From Candidatus Latescibacterota bacterium (GTDB lineage: Bacteria; Latescibacterota; UBA2968), in NCBI GenBank assembly GCA_022821275.1, contig JAJEDY010000043.1:1-64000 (forward strand): 64,000 nucleotides of DNA. The letters run 5' to 3'. Under the pieces are notes generated by a model that did no database searches, was not told where the DNA came from, and saw only the letters and a list, made by a program, of their open reading frames with translations. A program made the translations under genes and the position numbers. Positions 34,299 to 41,557 of the stretch are shown one piece after another (position 1 is the stretch's first letter; every line of letters starts with the position of its first letter).

Positions 34299-34793
34299 CT
34301 ACAATTCCACAATCTCCACATCCATCGCATTCAAATCCAGAATCCCCACCGTCTCTCGCCCCGTCGTCCAGCCGCACGCCTCCCCCGGATTGATCACCAG
34401 CGTATCGCCTCTTCGCACATCAATCTCATGCGTATGCCCGTAAAAAATCACATCATAAGCACCGCTCTGCGCCAGAGCATCCACCTCATCAGGCTCGTGC
34501 AACATCAAAATGCGCTTGCCCTCCCACTCGTGTACATAAGGCGGGCGATGAATCGGACCCAGATTCTCAAAAAGCGCCCGCAAACCGAACTTCTCCCCAT
34601 CATTATTCCCAAAAACACCGACAAAAGGCACCGTCAAATCACCCATCCAGCGCGCATTAAACGGCGCGATATAATCCCCCCCGTGCAACACCAGCCCCAC
34701 ATTCCGCTCTATAAAAAGCCTCATAGCCTTCTCAATCGCGTGTTTATTATCGTGTGTATCCGTAATCAAACCGACGAGATGTGATTTTCCCAT
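34299..34793 (-). CDS. YfcE/MJ0936-type metallophosphoesterase
   Basis: 164 residues. Calcineurin-like two-metal motifs: GLITDTHDN, LVLHGGDYI, VFGNNDG, LMLHEPDEV and FYGHTHE, all in order. Such proteins hydrolyse simple phosphodiesters in vitro; the cell substrate is not known. The ATG at 34793 has an AGGAG site seven bases upstream, which decides against the TTG two codons earlier. Likely co-transcribed with uvrC. Confidence 0.9.
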   Translation of the reverse strand: MGKSHLVGLITDTHDNKHAIEKAMRLFIERNVGLVLHGGDYIAPFNARWMGDLTVPFVGVFGNNDGEKFGLRALFENLGPIHRPPYVHEWEGKRILMLHEPDEVDALAQSGAYDVIFYGHTHEIDVRRGDTLVINPGEACGWTTGRETVGILDLNAMDVEIVEL

Positions 34794-34938
34794 GGTCAAA
34801 CTCCTGTTGTTAGATCAATTCTTCCGAGATAACTCACTTCACATTATATATATGCATTAAATTTCCCAAAAAAAACAAAAAATCGTATCTTTACCCCTGA
34901 TAGACCTCAACAGCTAAGTTTACAGGAGCAAATCCCCC

Positions 34939-35817
34939 ATGCCCATACTAAAAATCGGCCTTCCTTCCGGGAGCCTTCAAGAATCCACGCTCAATTTATT
35001 TGCCAAAGCCGGTTATCGCATCCGCACCAGCCACCGGTCCTACACGCCCGTCATCGACGACCCCGAACTCGAGGGCTTATTTCTGCGCGCCCAGGAAATC
35101 GCGCACTACGTCGAACGCGGCGTCCTCGACATTGGCCTCACCGGCATCGACTGGATCCGCGAAAACGAAGCCGACATCATCGAAATCGCCGAATTTGCCT
35201 ACAGCAAAACCACATCGCAACCCGCGCGCTGGATCATCGCAGTCCCCGAAGACTCGGACATCCAGACCATCCAGGACCTGCAGGGCAAGCGCATCGCCAC
35301 CGAACTCGTCACAGCCACGCGCAACCACCTCAAAAACCAGGGCATAACCGCCGAAGTCGAATACTCCTGGGGATCCACCGAAGCCAAAGTCCGCGTACCC
35401 GGCCTCGTCGATGCCATCGCCGAAATCACCGAAACCGGATCTTCTCTGCGCGCCAACAACCTGCGCATCATAGACACCATGTTTGAAACCACGCCCAGAC
35501 TCATCGCCAACAAAAATGCCTATAGCGATACGTGGAAACGCGAAAAAGCGCAGCACATCGCCACCTTGCTCATCGGCGCATTCAACGCCGAAGACAAAGT
35601 CGGCCTCAAAATGAACGTACGCCGCGCAGACCTCGTGCAAATCGTCAAAAACTTACCCGCGCTCAACAACCCCACCATCGCCAACTTACTCGACGAAAAC
35701 TGGGTCGCCATCGAAGTCATCGTCGATGAGCGCATCGTGCGCGACCTCATACCAAAACTCAAAAAAGCGGGCGCCGAAGGGATTATAGAGTATCCTTTGA
35801 ATAAAGTGATTTATTAA
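34939..35817 (+). CDS. hisG: ATP phosphoribosyltransferase, long form
   Basis: 292 residues: catalytic domain (LKIGLPSGSLQESTLNLFAKAGY, VERGVLDIGLTGIDWI, RIATELVTATRNHL, VDAIAEITETGSSLRANNL) plus the C-terminal regulatory ACT-like domain (from about 215; GLKMNVRRADLVQIVKNLPAL) that allows histidine feedback. Because it is the long form it does not need HisZ. It starts the histidine operon; AGGAG lies 11 bases ahead of the ATG. No attenuator peptide was found in the leader. Confidence 0.95.
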   Translation: MPILKIGLPSGSLQESTLNLFAKAGYRIRTSHRSYTPVIDDPELEGLFLRAQEIAHYVERGVLDIGLTGIDWIRENEADIIEIAEFAYSKTTSQPARWIIAVPEDSDIQTIQDLQGKRIATELVTATRNHLKNQGITAEVEYSWGSTEAKVRVPGLVDAIAEITETGSSLRANNLRIIDTMFETTPRLIANKNAYSDTWKREKAQHIATLLIGAFNAEDKVGLKMNVRRADLVQIVKNLPALNNPTIANLLDENWVAIEVIVDERIVRDLIPKLKKAGAEGIIEYPLNKVIY

Positions 35818-35834
35818 CCCCTGAACAAACGACT

Positions 35835-35898
35835 GGGGCGAGGCATGCCTCGCCCCTACATTCATCTTATCTGTGTTCATCTGCGTCCATCTGCGGAT
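35835..35898. repeat. GTAGGGGC palindrome plus family C repeat between hisG and hisD
   Basis: GGGGCGAGGCATGCCTCGCC then CCTAC, followed by TTCATCTGCG-type units ending GCGGAT, 11 bases ahead of the hisD ATG. Confidence 0.85.
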
Positions 35899-35908
35899 AC
35901 TTTTACCC

Positions 35909-37207
35909 ATGATCGAAACCATCAAATACAACCGCAGGCAAACACCCCCAAAACTCGACGCCATACTCTCGCGCACCCCTGACTTCTCCGCCGAACAGGA
36001 AGCAACCGTGCGGGAAATCGTCACCGCCGTCAAAGAACAGGGGGACCGCGCCCTCCTCGCGTACACCAAAAAATACGACGGCATCGACATGAAAGCAGGC
36101 GACATACGCGTACCCGAAACCGAAATCAAAACCGCATATCGCAACGCCGACCCCAAATTCATCGACATCATAGACGCAGCCGCCACCAACATCCGCAAAT
36201 TTCACGAAACGCAAAAACAAACATCCTACTTCATCGAAGACGGCGACGGCGTCATCCTCGGCAAACGCATCCTCCCCATCGAACGCGTAGCCCTGCTCAT
36301 CCCCGGTGCGAGTGCCCCCTTATTCTCCACCCTGCTCATGGCCGCCATCCCCGCGCAAATCGCAGGCGTCCCGCACCTCTGTATCGCCACGCCCCCGCAG
36401 GCAAACGGCGCCATACACCCCGCCGTCCTCGCCACAGCCCATCACCTGGAGATACGCGAAATCTACAAAGTATTTGGCGCACAAGCCATCGCCGCGCTCG
36501 CCTATGGCACCGACACCATACCCCGCGTTGACAAACTCGTCGGACCCGGCAACCCCTATGTACAAATCGCAAAAAAACGCGTCTTCGGAACCGTTGACAT
36601 CGACATGATCGCCGGACCCAGCGAAATCGTCGTCATCGCCGACCACACCGCAAACGCCAAACACATCGCCGCCGACCTCCTCTCACAGGCCGAACACGGC
36701 AGCGGATATGAAGCCGCAGTCTGCATCACACCCTCTGCGGACCTCGCCGACGAAATCGCCGACGAAATCGTCCGTCAAACCGCCGACCTGACGCACCGCA
36801 AAGCCATACAAAAAGCACTCGACCGCTTTGGCGCAATCGTCGTCGTACGCGACCTCGCCGAAGGCATAGACCTCGCCAATCGCATCGCGCCCGAACACCT
36901 CGAACTCATCGTCGCCGACCCCTGGGCACACCTGCAAACCGTTCGCCATGCCGGCGCCGTATTCCTCGGCGCGGCATCATCCGAACCCGTGGGCGACTAC
37001 TACGCGGGCACCAACCACATCCTGCCCACAGCCGGTGCCGCCCGATTCGCGTCATCCGTTGGCGTTGACACCTTCACCAAAAACATCAGCATCTTACAAT
37101 ACACCGACCAACGCCTGCAAAAAACCGCGGGCCACATCATCAGCATGGCCGAAACCGAGGGCCTCGACGCTCATGCAAACGCCATAAGGATCAGGATGGA
37201 AGGATGA
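35909..37207 (+). CDS. hisD: Histidinol dehydrogenase
   Basis: 432 residues. Family motifs: ERVALLIPGASAPLFSTLLM, YKVFGAQAIAALAYGT, VDKLVGPGNPYVQIAKK, DMIAGPSEIVVIAD, SQAEHGSGYEAAV and YYAGTNHILPTAGAARFAS. It carries out the last two oxidation steps to histidine. Zinc ligands are the Gln and His of SQAEHG and a later Asp and His, which are present. The final residues (IRIRMEG) and TGA stop come from a family A repeat. I chose the ATG at 35909 because codons before it are repeat DNA. Confidence 0.95.
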   Translation: MIETIKYNRRQTPPKLDAILSRTPDFSAEQEATVREIVTAVKEQGDRALLAYTKKYDGIDMKAGDIRVPETEIKTAYRNADPKFIDIIDAAATNIRKFHETQKQTSYFIEDGDGVILGKRILPIERVALLIPGASAPLFSTLLMAAIPAQIAGVPHLCIATPPQANGAIHPAVLATAHHLEIREIYKVFGAQAIAALAYGTDTIPRVDKLVGPGNPYVQIAKKRVFGTVDIDMIAGPSEIVVIADHTANAKHIAADLLSQAEHGSGYEAAVCITPSADLADEIADEIVRQTADLTHRKAIQKALDRFGAIVVVRDLAEGIDLANRIAPEHLELIVADPWAHLQTVRHAGAVFLGAASSEPVGDYYAGTNHILPTAGAARFASSVGVDTFTKNISILQYTDQRLQKTAGHIISMAETEGLDAHANAIRIRMEG

Positions 37208-37300
37208 AAAGCAAAGGCAAAACCTCTGGATCGCGGCTCAACACCATGCCGCGATGACCCTTCACACTTCAACCTTCACACTTCAACCTTCACACTTCAC
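37188..37300. repeat. Family A-B repeat and TTCACACTTC tract between hisD and hisC
   Basis: GGATCAGGATGGAAGGATGA then CTGGATCGCGG...CCGCGATGAC, followed by three ACCTTCACACTTCA units. It overlaps the hisD end. Confidence 0.8.
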
Positions 37301-37301
37301 A

Positions 37302-38381
37302 ATGACCTATCTCCAAAACATAAAACCCGAAGTCCGCGCCCTGCACGGGTATCACCTCACCGCCTACGACTGTCCCATCAAGCTCAACCAGAACGAAAGT
37401 CCCTTTGACGTACCCGACAGCTTGAAAGACGACATCTTGCGCGCCGTCCGCGACAAATCCTGGTCGCGCTATCCCGAACCCATGCAAATGGACCTCGTCG
37501 AAGCACTCGCCGACCACACGGGCGTCCAACCCGAAGGCCTCATCGTCTGCAACGGATCGAACACCCTCGTACAACTCGTCCTCGGCGTCGTATCCGCGCC
37601 CGGCGTCCAGGTCGTCATCCCCTCGCCCTCATTCTCCCTCTACGGCCTCTACACCGACATATTCAGCGGACGCGTAATCGACGTACCCCTCACGGAAAAC
37701 TACGGCTTCGACATCCCGGCTCTGTGCCGCGCAGCTATGGAAAAAAACGTGCGCCTCATCATCCTCTGCTCCCCCAACAACCCCACCGGCTGCGCCATCT
37801 CAAACGCGGACCTCGACAAACTCCTATCCAGCACCAGCGCCCTCGTCATGGTCGATGAAGCCTACGGCGAATTCTACAACCAGACCGCCATAGACCTCTT
37901 GCCCAAACACCCCAACCTCATCGTACTCAAAACCCTCTCCAAAGCATTTGGTGCCGCGGGCATCCGCATCGGCTATCTCATCGCCCATCCCGACTTGCGC
38001 GACGAAATCATCAAAGGCAAAATCCCCTTTGACATCAACATCTTCTCGCACACAGCAGCCCTGGCCATCCTCAACCACAAAGACCTCATACAAAAACGCA
38101 TCGGCTTCATCTGCTCAGAACGCGAACGCGTCTTCCAATCCCTCGCCCAAATAGAAGGCGTCACACCGTATCCATCACACGCCAACCTCATCCTCTTTGA
38201 AGTCGCCGATCCAGATGCCGTCTTCACCGGACTGATCGAACAAGGCATACTCATCCGCAACGTCACATCCTATCCCAGGCTCGACAGGGCGCTACGCGTA
38301 TCCATCGGCTCACAAAGAGAAAACGACCTGTTTCTGGAGGCACTTGAAAGAACATTGTCAGAATCAGGATTCTCAGGATGA
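37302..38381 (+). CDS. hisC: Histidinol-phosphate aminotransferase
   Basis: 359 residues, fold-type I PLP enzyme: KLNQNESPFDVPDSLK, VCNGSNTLVQLVLG, LCSPNNPTGCAI, MVDEAYGEF and TLSKAFGAAGIRIGYLIA with the Lys that binds PLP. It transaminates imidazole-acetol phosphate. Its last residues SESGFSG and TGA stop coincide with a family A repeat (TCAGAATCAGGATTCTCAGG), so the C-terminus was written by the repeat. Confidence 0.94.
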   Translation: MTYLQNIKPEVRALHGYHLTAYDCPIKLNQNESPFDVPDSLKDDILRAVRDKSWSRYPEPMQMDLVEALADHTGVQPEGLIVCNGSNTLVQLVLGVVSAPGVQVVIPSPSFSLYGLYTDIFSGRVIDVPLTENYGFDIPALCRAAMEKNVRLIILCSPNNPTGCAISNADLDKLLSSTSALVMVDEAYGEFYNQTAIDLLPKHPNLIVLKTLSKAFGAAGIRIGYLIAHPDLRDEIIKGKIPFDINIFSHTAALAILNHKDLIQKRIGFICSERERVFQSLAQIEGVTPYPSHANLILFEVADPDAVFTGLIEQGILIRNVTSYPRLDRALRVSIGSQRENDLFLEALERTLSESGFSG

Positions 38382-38427
38382 AAGGATGAACAGGATGAAA
38401 GGCAAAGGCAAAACCTCGCCGCAATGA
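38359..38427. repeat. Family A repeat supplying the hisC stop
   Basis: TCAGAATCAGGATTCTCAGG then ATGAAAGGATGAACAGGATG and a short relic of family B (GCCGCAATGAC). Confidence 0.8.
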
Positions 38428-38443
38428 CACGAAAGACAAACCC

Positions 38444-39835
38444 ATGTCAAAACCAACAGACATAAAAATCAAAACCGTCGCCACCTACTTCCTCCCCGTC
38501 CAAACGCGCATACCCTATCGCTTTGGCACCGAACAACTCGACAGCGTCACCTGCGTAAGAGTCCGCATCGACGTCGAAGACCGGCTGGGCAACACGGCTT
38601 CTGGCTGGGGAGAAACACCCTTGAGCGCGCCCTGGGCATGGCCATCGCCACACCTCACGTATGCCATCCGGGAAACCGCCATGAAAAACTTCTGCCTCAA
38701 AATCGGACGCGCCTGGGTAGGTATCACCACCACCGGCCACCCCATAGAAATCGGCCACACATTCCAGGAAAACATCCTCCCCGACCTCCTGTCGGACTTC
38801 AACGACGAACAGCGAGAAACCACGGGCGACATGCCCCGTCTATCCGCGCTCGTCTGCGCATCGGCATACGACCTCGCCCTCCACGACGCTTATGGCATAC
38901 GCCACAACATCGACATCTACGACACGTACAACGCAGACTTCATGAACGCCGACCTCTCCCACTACCTCGAACCCGCCGAAGACCTCGCGTTCTCCGGCCA
39001 CTATCCCGAAAACTACCTCATCCGCCCGCGCCCAAACCGCCTGCCCGCATGGCACGCCGTAGGCGGCAACGACCTCCTCGACGACTCGGAACGCACGGGC
39101 GGTGAACCCGACGACGGCTATCCCGTGGTCCTCCCCGACTGGATACAGCGCGACGGCATCACCTGCCTCAAAATCAAACTCACCGGACAAGAACCCGGAT
39201 GGGATTACGACCGCATCGTCCGCGTCGGACAAATCGGCATCGAAAACAACGCCATGTGGTTGTGTACAGACTTCAACTGCACCGTCCAAACAGTCGATTA
39301 CGTCAACGACATCCTGGACCGTCTCCTCACCGACCACCCGCGCATCTATCAAATGATCCTCTACGTCGAACAGCCCTTCGCCTACGAACTATCTGAAAAT
39401 CCCCTCCGCGTACACAGCATCTCCGCGCGCAAACCCCTCTTCATGGACGAAAGCGCGCACGACTGGCGCATCATACGCATGGGGCGACAACTCGGCTGGA
39501 CCGGCGTCGCGCTCAAAACCTGCAAAACCCAGACCGGTGCCCTGCTCTCCCTCTGCTGGGCCCGCGCACACGGCATGACCCTCATGGTACAGGACCTCAC
39601 AAATCCCATGCTCGCGCAAATCCCCCACGCCCTGCTCACCGCGCATGCCGGCACCGTCATGGGCTTTGAAACCAACGCCATGCAATTTTATCCCGACGCC
39701 TCAACCCCTGAAGCCGCCGTACACCCCGGCGTCTATCGCCGGCAAAACGGACACATCGACATCGCCACAGTCAAAGGACCCGGCTTTGGATACAAACATC
39801 ACTTGATCGACCGCTCATTACCCGAACCCTCATAG
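38444..39835 (+). CDS. Mandelate racemase/muconate lactonising (enolase superfamily) enzyme
   Basis: 463 residues. N-terminal capping domain (TVATYFLPVQTRIPYRFG) and a barrel with superfamily-type motifs: CLKIKLTG (catalytic KxK region), LCTDFNC (metal Asp), LYVEQPF (metal Glu), PLFMDESAHD (metal Asp/Glu) and VALKTCKTQTG. Likely an acid-sugar dehydratase or related enzyme; substrate unknown. Its place between hisC and hisB is unexpected, because no known histidine step uses this family. It may simply have been inserted, or serve as an accessory in the operon. Start ATG just after a family A repeat. Confidence 0.85.
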   Translation: MSKPTDIKIKTVATYFLPVQTRIPYRFGTEQLDSVTCVRVRIDVEDRLGNTASGWGETPLSAPWAWPSPHLTYAIRETAMKNFCLKIGRAWVGITTTGHPIEIGHTFQENILPDLLSDFNDEQRETTGDMPRLSALVCASAYDLALHDAYGIRHNIDIYDTYNADFMNADLSHYLEPAEDLAFSGHYPENYLIRPRPNRLPAWHAVGGNDLLDDSERTGGEPDDGYPVVLPDWIQRDGITCLKIKLTGQEPGWDYDRIVRVGQIGIENNAMWLCTDFNCTVQTVDYVNDILDRLLTDHPRIYQMILYVEQPFAYELSENPLRVHSISARKPLFMDESAHDWRIIRMGRQLGWTGVALKTCKTQTGALLSLCWARAHGMTLMVQDLTNPMLAQIPHALLTAHAGTVMGFETNAMQFYPDASTPEAAVHPGVYRRQNGHIDIATVKGPGFGYKHHLIDRSLPEPS

Positions 39836-39850
39836 ACAAGGCACACACCA

Positions 39851-40441
39851 ATGTCTTCTCGCACCGCGCACATCCAGCGCAAAACCTCCGAAACCGACAT
39901 AGACCTCACCCTCAATCTCACGGGCACGGGAGAATCGCACATCGACACCGGCATCGGCTTCTTTGACCACATGCTCATAGCCCTTGCCCGCCACGGCTTA
40001 TTCGACCTCACCGTCACCTGCAAAGGCGACCTCGAAGTCGATGCCCACCACACCGTCGAAGACATCGGTATCTGCCTCGGTCAAGCACTATCTAACGCAC
40101 TGGGCGACAAAACCGGCGTCGCGCGATTCGGCTCTGCGTACGTCCCCATGGACGAAGCCCTCGCCCGCGCCGTAATCGATCTCTCTGGACGCGCGCACCT
40201 GATCTATAACGCCGCATTCGCCGAAGAACGCATCGGCGCATTTCCCACAGTCCTCGGCCTCGAATTTTTCACCGCACTCGCGCACAATGCCCGCTTAAAC
40301 CTGCACATCGACCTCATCCGCGGCAACAACGCGCACCACGGCATGGAAGCCATCTTCAAAGCCGTCGCCCGATCCCTGCGACAAGCCGTCACCCTCGACA
40401 ATAGGATCAGCGGCATACCCTCAACCAAAGGAAGCCTGTGA
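39851..40441 (+). CDS. hisB: Imidazoleglycerol-phosphate dehydratase
   Basis: 196 residues, monofunctional HisB. Duplicated metal-binding motifs: GIGFFDHMLIALARHGLFDL, DAHHTVEDIGICLGQAL, then HGMEAIFKAVARSLRQA. It dehydrates imidazoleglycerol phosphate in histidine synthesis. The TGA stop overlaps the GTG start of the next gene, so the two are translationally coupled. Confidence 0.96.
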   Translation: MSSRTAHIQRKTSETDIDLTLNLTGTGESHIDTGIGFFDHMLIALARHGLFDLTVTCKGDLEVDAHHTVEDIGICLGQALSNALGDKTGVARFGSAYVPMDEALARAVIDLSGRAHLIYNAAFAEERIGAFPTVLGLEFFTALAHNARLNLHIDLIRGNNAHHGMEAIFKAVARSLRQAVTLDNRISGIPSTKGSL

Positions 40442-41034
40442 ACGCACAACCCGCAGCATTCATCGACCGCGACGGCACAATCAATATCGAGGTCCACGAC
40501 CTCAACCGCGTGGAACAACTCCAGCTCATCCCGCGCGCCGGAGAAGCCATTGCACGCCTCAACCAGGCCGGTTATCCCGTCATCGTAATCACCAACCAAT
40601 CCGCCATAGCGCGCGGCCTGCTCACAGAAACTGGACTTGCTGCGATCCACCGCGAACTCAAACGCCAACTATCCGCGTACAACGCATCCATCAACGCCAT
40701 CTACCACTGCCCCCATCACCCCGACGGAAAAGACAACTGCACCTGCCGCAAACCCGCGCCGGGCATGATCTTGCGCGCCGCCAGTGAACACAACATCGAC
40801 CTCGCGGGTTCTATCATGATAGGCGACAACGCAACCGACCTCGAAGCCGGATGGAATGCCGGGTGTCGCGCAGCCCTCGTGCGCACCGGCTCTGGTGAAA
40901 ACGCCCTTGCAGAAATCAACCGACAAACGCGCGACCGCATAAGCTACATCGGCAACGACTTATTCGACGTCATAGAAGAACTCATAAACGCTCATAGCAA
41001 TGACCGACGACCTTTACATTCCAACGCGAAATAG
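40438..41034 (+). CDS. HAD family phosphatase (GmhB / histidinol-phosphatase type)
   Basis: 198 residues from a GTG start overlapping hisB by four bases. HAD IIIA motifs: nucleophile Asp10 and Asp12 (FIDRDGT), TNQSAIARG, Lys105 and MIGDNATDLEAG. A zinc loop C91-x-H93 and C101-x-C103 (CPHHPDGKDNCTC) is shared by GmhB and by the N-terminal histidinol-phosphatase half of enterobacterial HisB. The fused position suggests it is the missing histidinol-phosphate phosphatase; heptose-bisphosphate phosphatase remains the alternative, since a glycan cluster lies downstream. Confidence 0.85.
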   Translation: MNAQPAAFIDRDGTINIEVHDLNRVEQLQLIPRAGEAIARLNQAGYPVIVITNQSAIARGLLTETGLAAIHRELKRQLSAYNASINAIYHCPHHPDGKDNCTCRKPAPGMILRAASEHNIDLAGSIMIGDNATDLEAGWNAGCRAALVRTGSGENALAEINRQTRDRISYIGNDLFDVIEELINAHSNDRRPLHSNAK

Positions 41035-41079
41035 GTAAATTGCATAAAAGAAAAAAATATCATAAAAGGAGAAAATATC

Positions 41080-41319
41080 ATGAGCGCGATTAAAGAATCT
41101 CTCTATCAAACAATAGACCAATTAAATGAAGGGGAACTCCTTCAGGTGTTAGAGTTTGCCCATAAAATCAACAAAGCAAGCGAGATTTCTCAAATCAAAA
41201 CATCATTGGCTAATGATCCAGCTATAACAGTTCCTGCAGATAATAGTTTTAAAAAGGTTAAACCCGTGTGCGGTAAGGGCATCTCTGCTTCTGAACTTTT
41301 AGTGAGAGATCGTAAATGA
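41080..41319 (+). CDS. Antitoxin-like small protein, partner of a PIN toxin remnant
   Basis: 79 residues: a helical N-terminal domain (MSAIKESLYQTIDQLNEGELLQVLEFAHKI) as in DUF2281-like/VapB-type antitoxins, then a flexible C-terminal arm (KKVKPVCGKGISASELLVRDRK) that would wrap a PIN toxin. AAAGGAG ribosome site, with AAAATATCAT directly repeated on both sides of it. The stop shares ATGA with the start expected for the toxin gene, which is now broken. Confidence 0.72.
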   Translation: MSAIKESLYQTIDQLNEGELLQVLEFAHKINKASEISQIKTSLANDPAITVPADNSFKKVKPVCGKGISASELLVRDRK

Positions 41320-41542
41320 CCTGGCTAAAAGTTACGCCCTCCGTGGAGCTGATGCCATTCACTTAGCATCAGCTTTGCACTTATATGGGCTTTTTTCTTT
41401 TTCTGAACATCAACTCATTGTTGTAACTTCAGACATTGAACTAAAAGAAGCGGCCCAAGCAGCCGGTCTAAATGTCGTTGATCCAAATGACCATCAAGAA
41501 TCAGAACAGACAAATACAAACGCTCAGCAAGGGCCATCATAG
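41318..41542 (+). pseudogene. PIN-domain (VapC-type) toxin, N-terminal half deleted
   Basis: An open stretch of 74 codons without its own start reads DLAKSYALRGADAIHLASAL then HQLIVVTSDIELKEAAQAAG and LNVVDP: the second half of a PIN nuclease with the third and fourth acidic residues (GADAIHL, TSD). The first half with the first Asp and the Glu is gone. At the antitoxin stop an ATG (41316) opens a short out-of-frame peptide, which is likely the relic of the old toxin start joined to the deletion. Confidence 0.82.
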
Positions 41543-41557
41543 TTAAAGGAGAACACA

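Noticed and set aside
34800-34938. Histidine attenuator or T-box before hisG
   Set aside because: No run of histidine codons in a leader peptide, no T-box core and no terminator/antiterminator pair were seen.
37258-37301. CRISPR-like array of TTCACACTTC units
   Set aside because: Units are short, contiguous and without unique spacers; a low-complexity tandem tract. No cas genes are present in the window.
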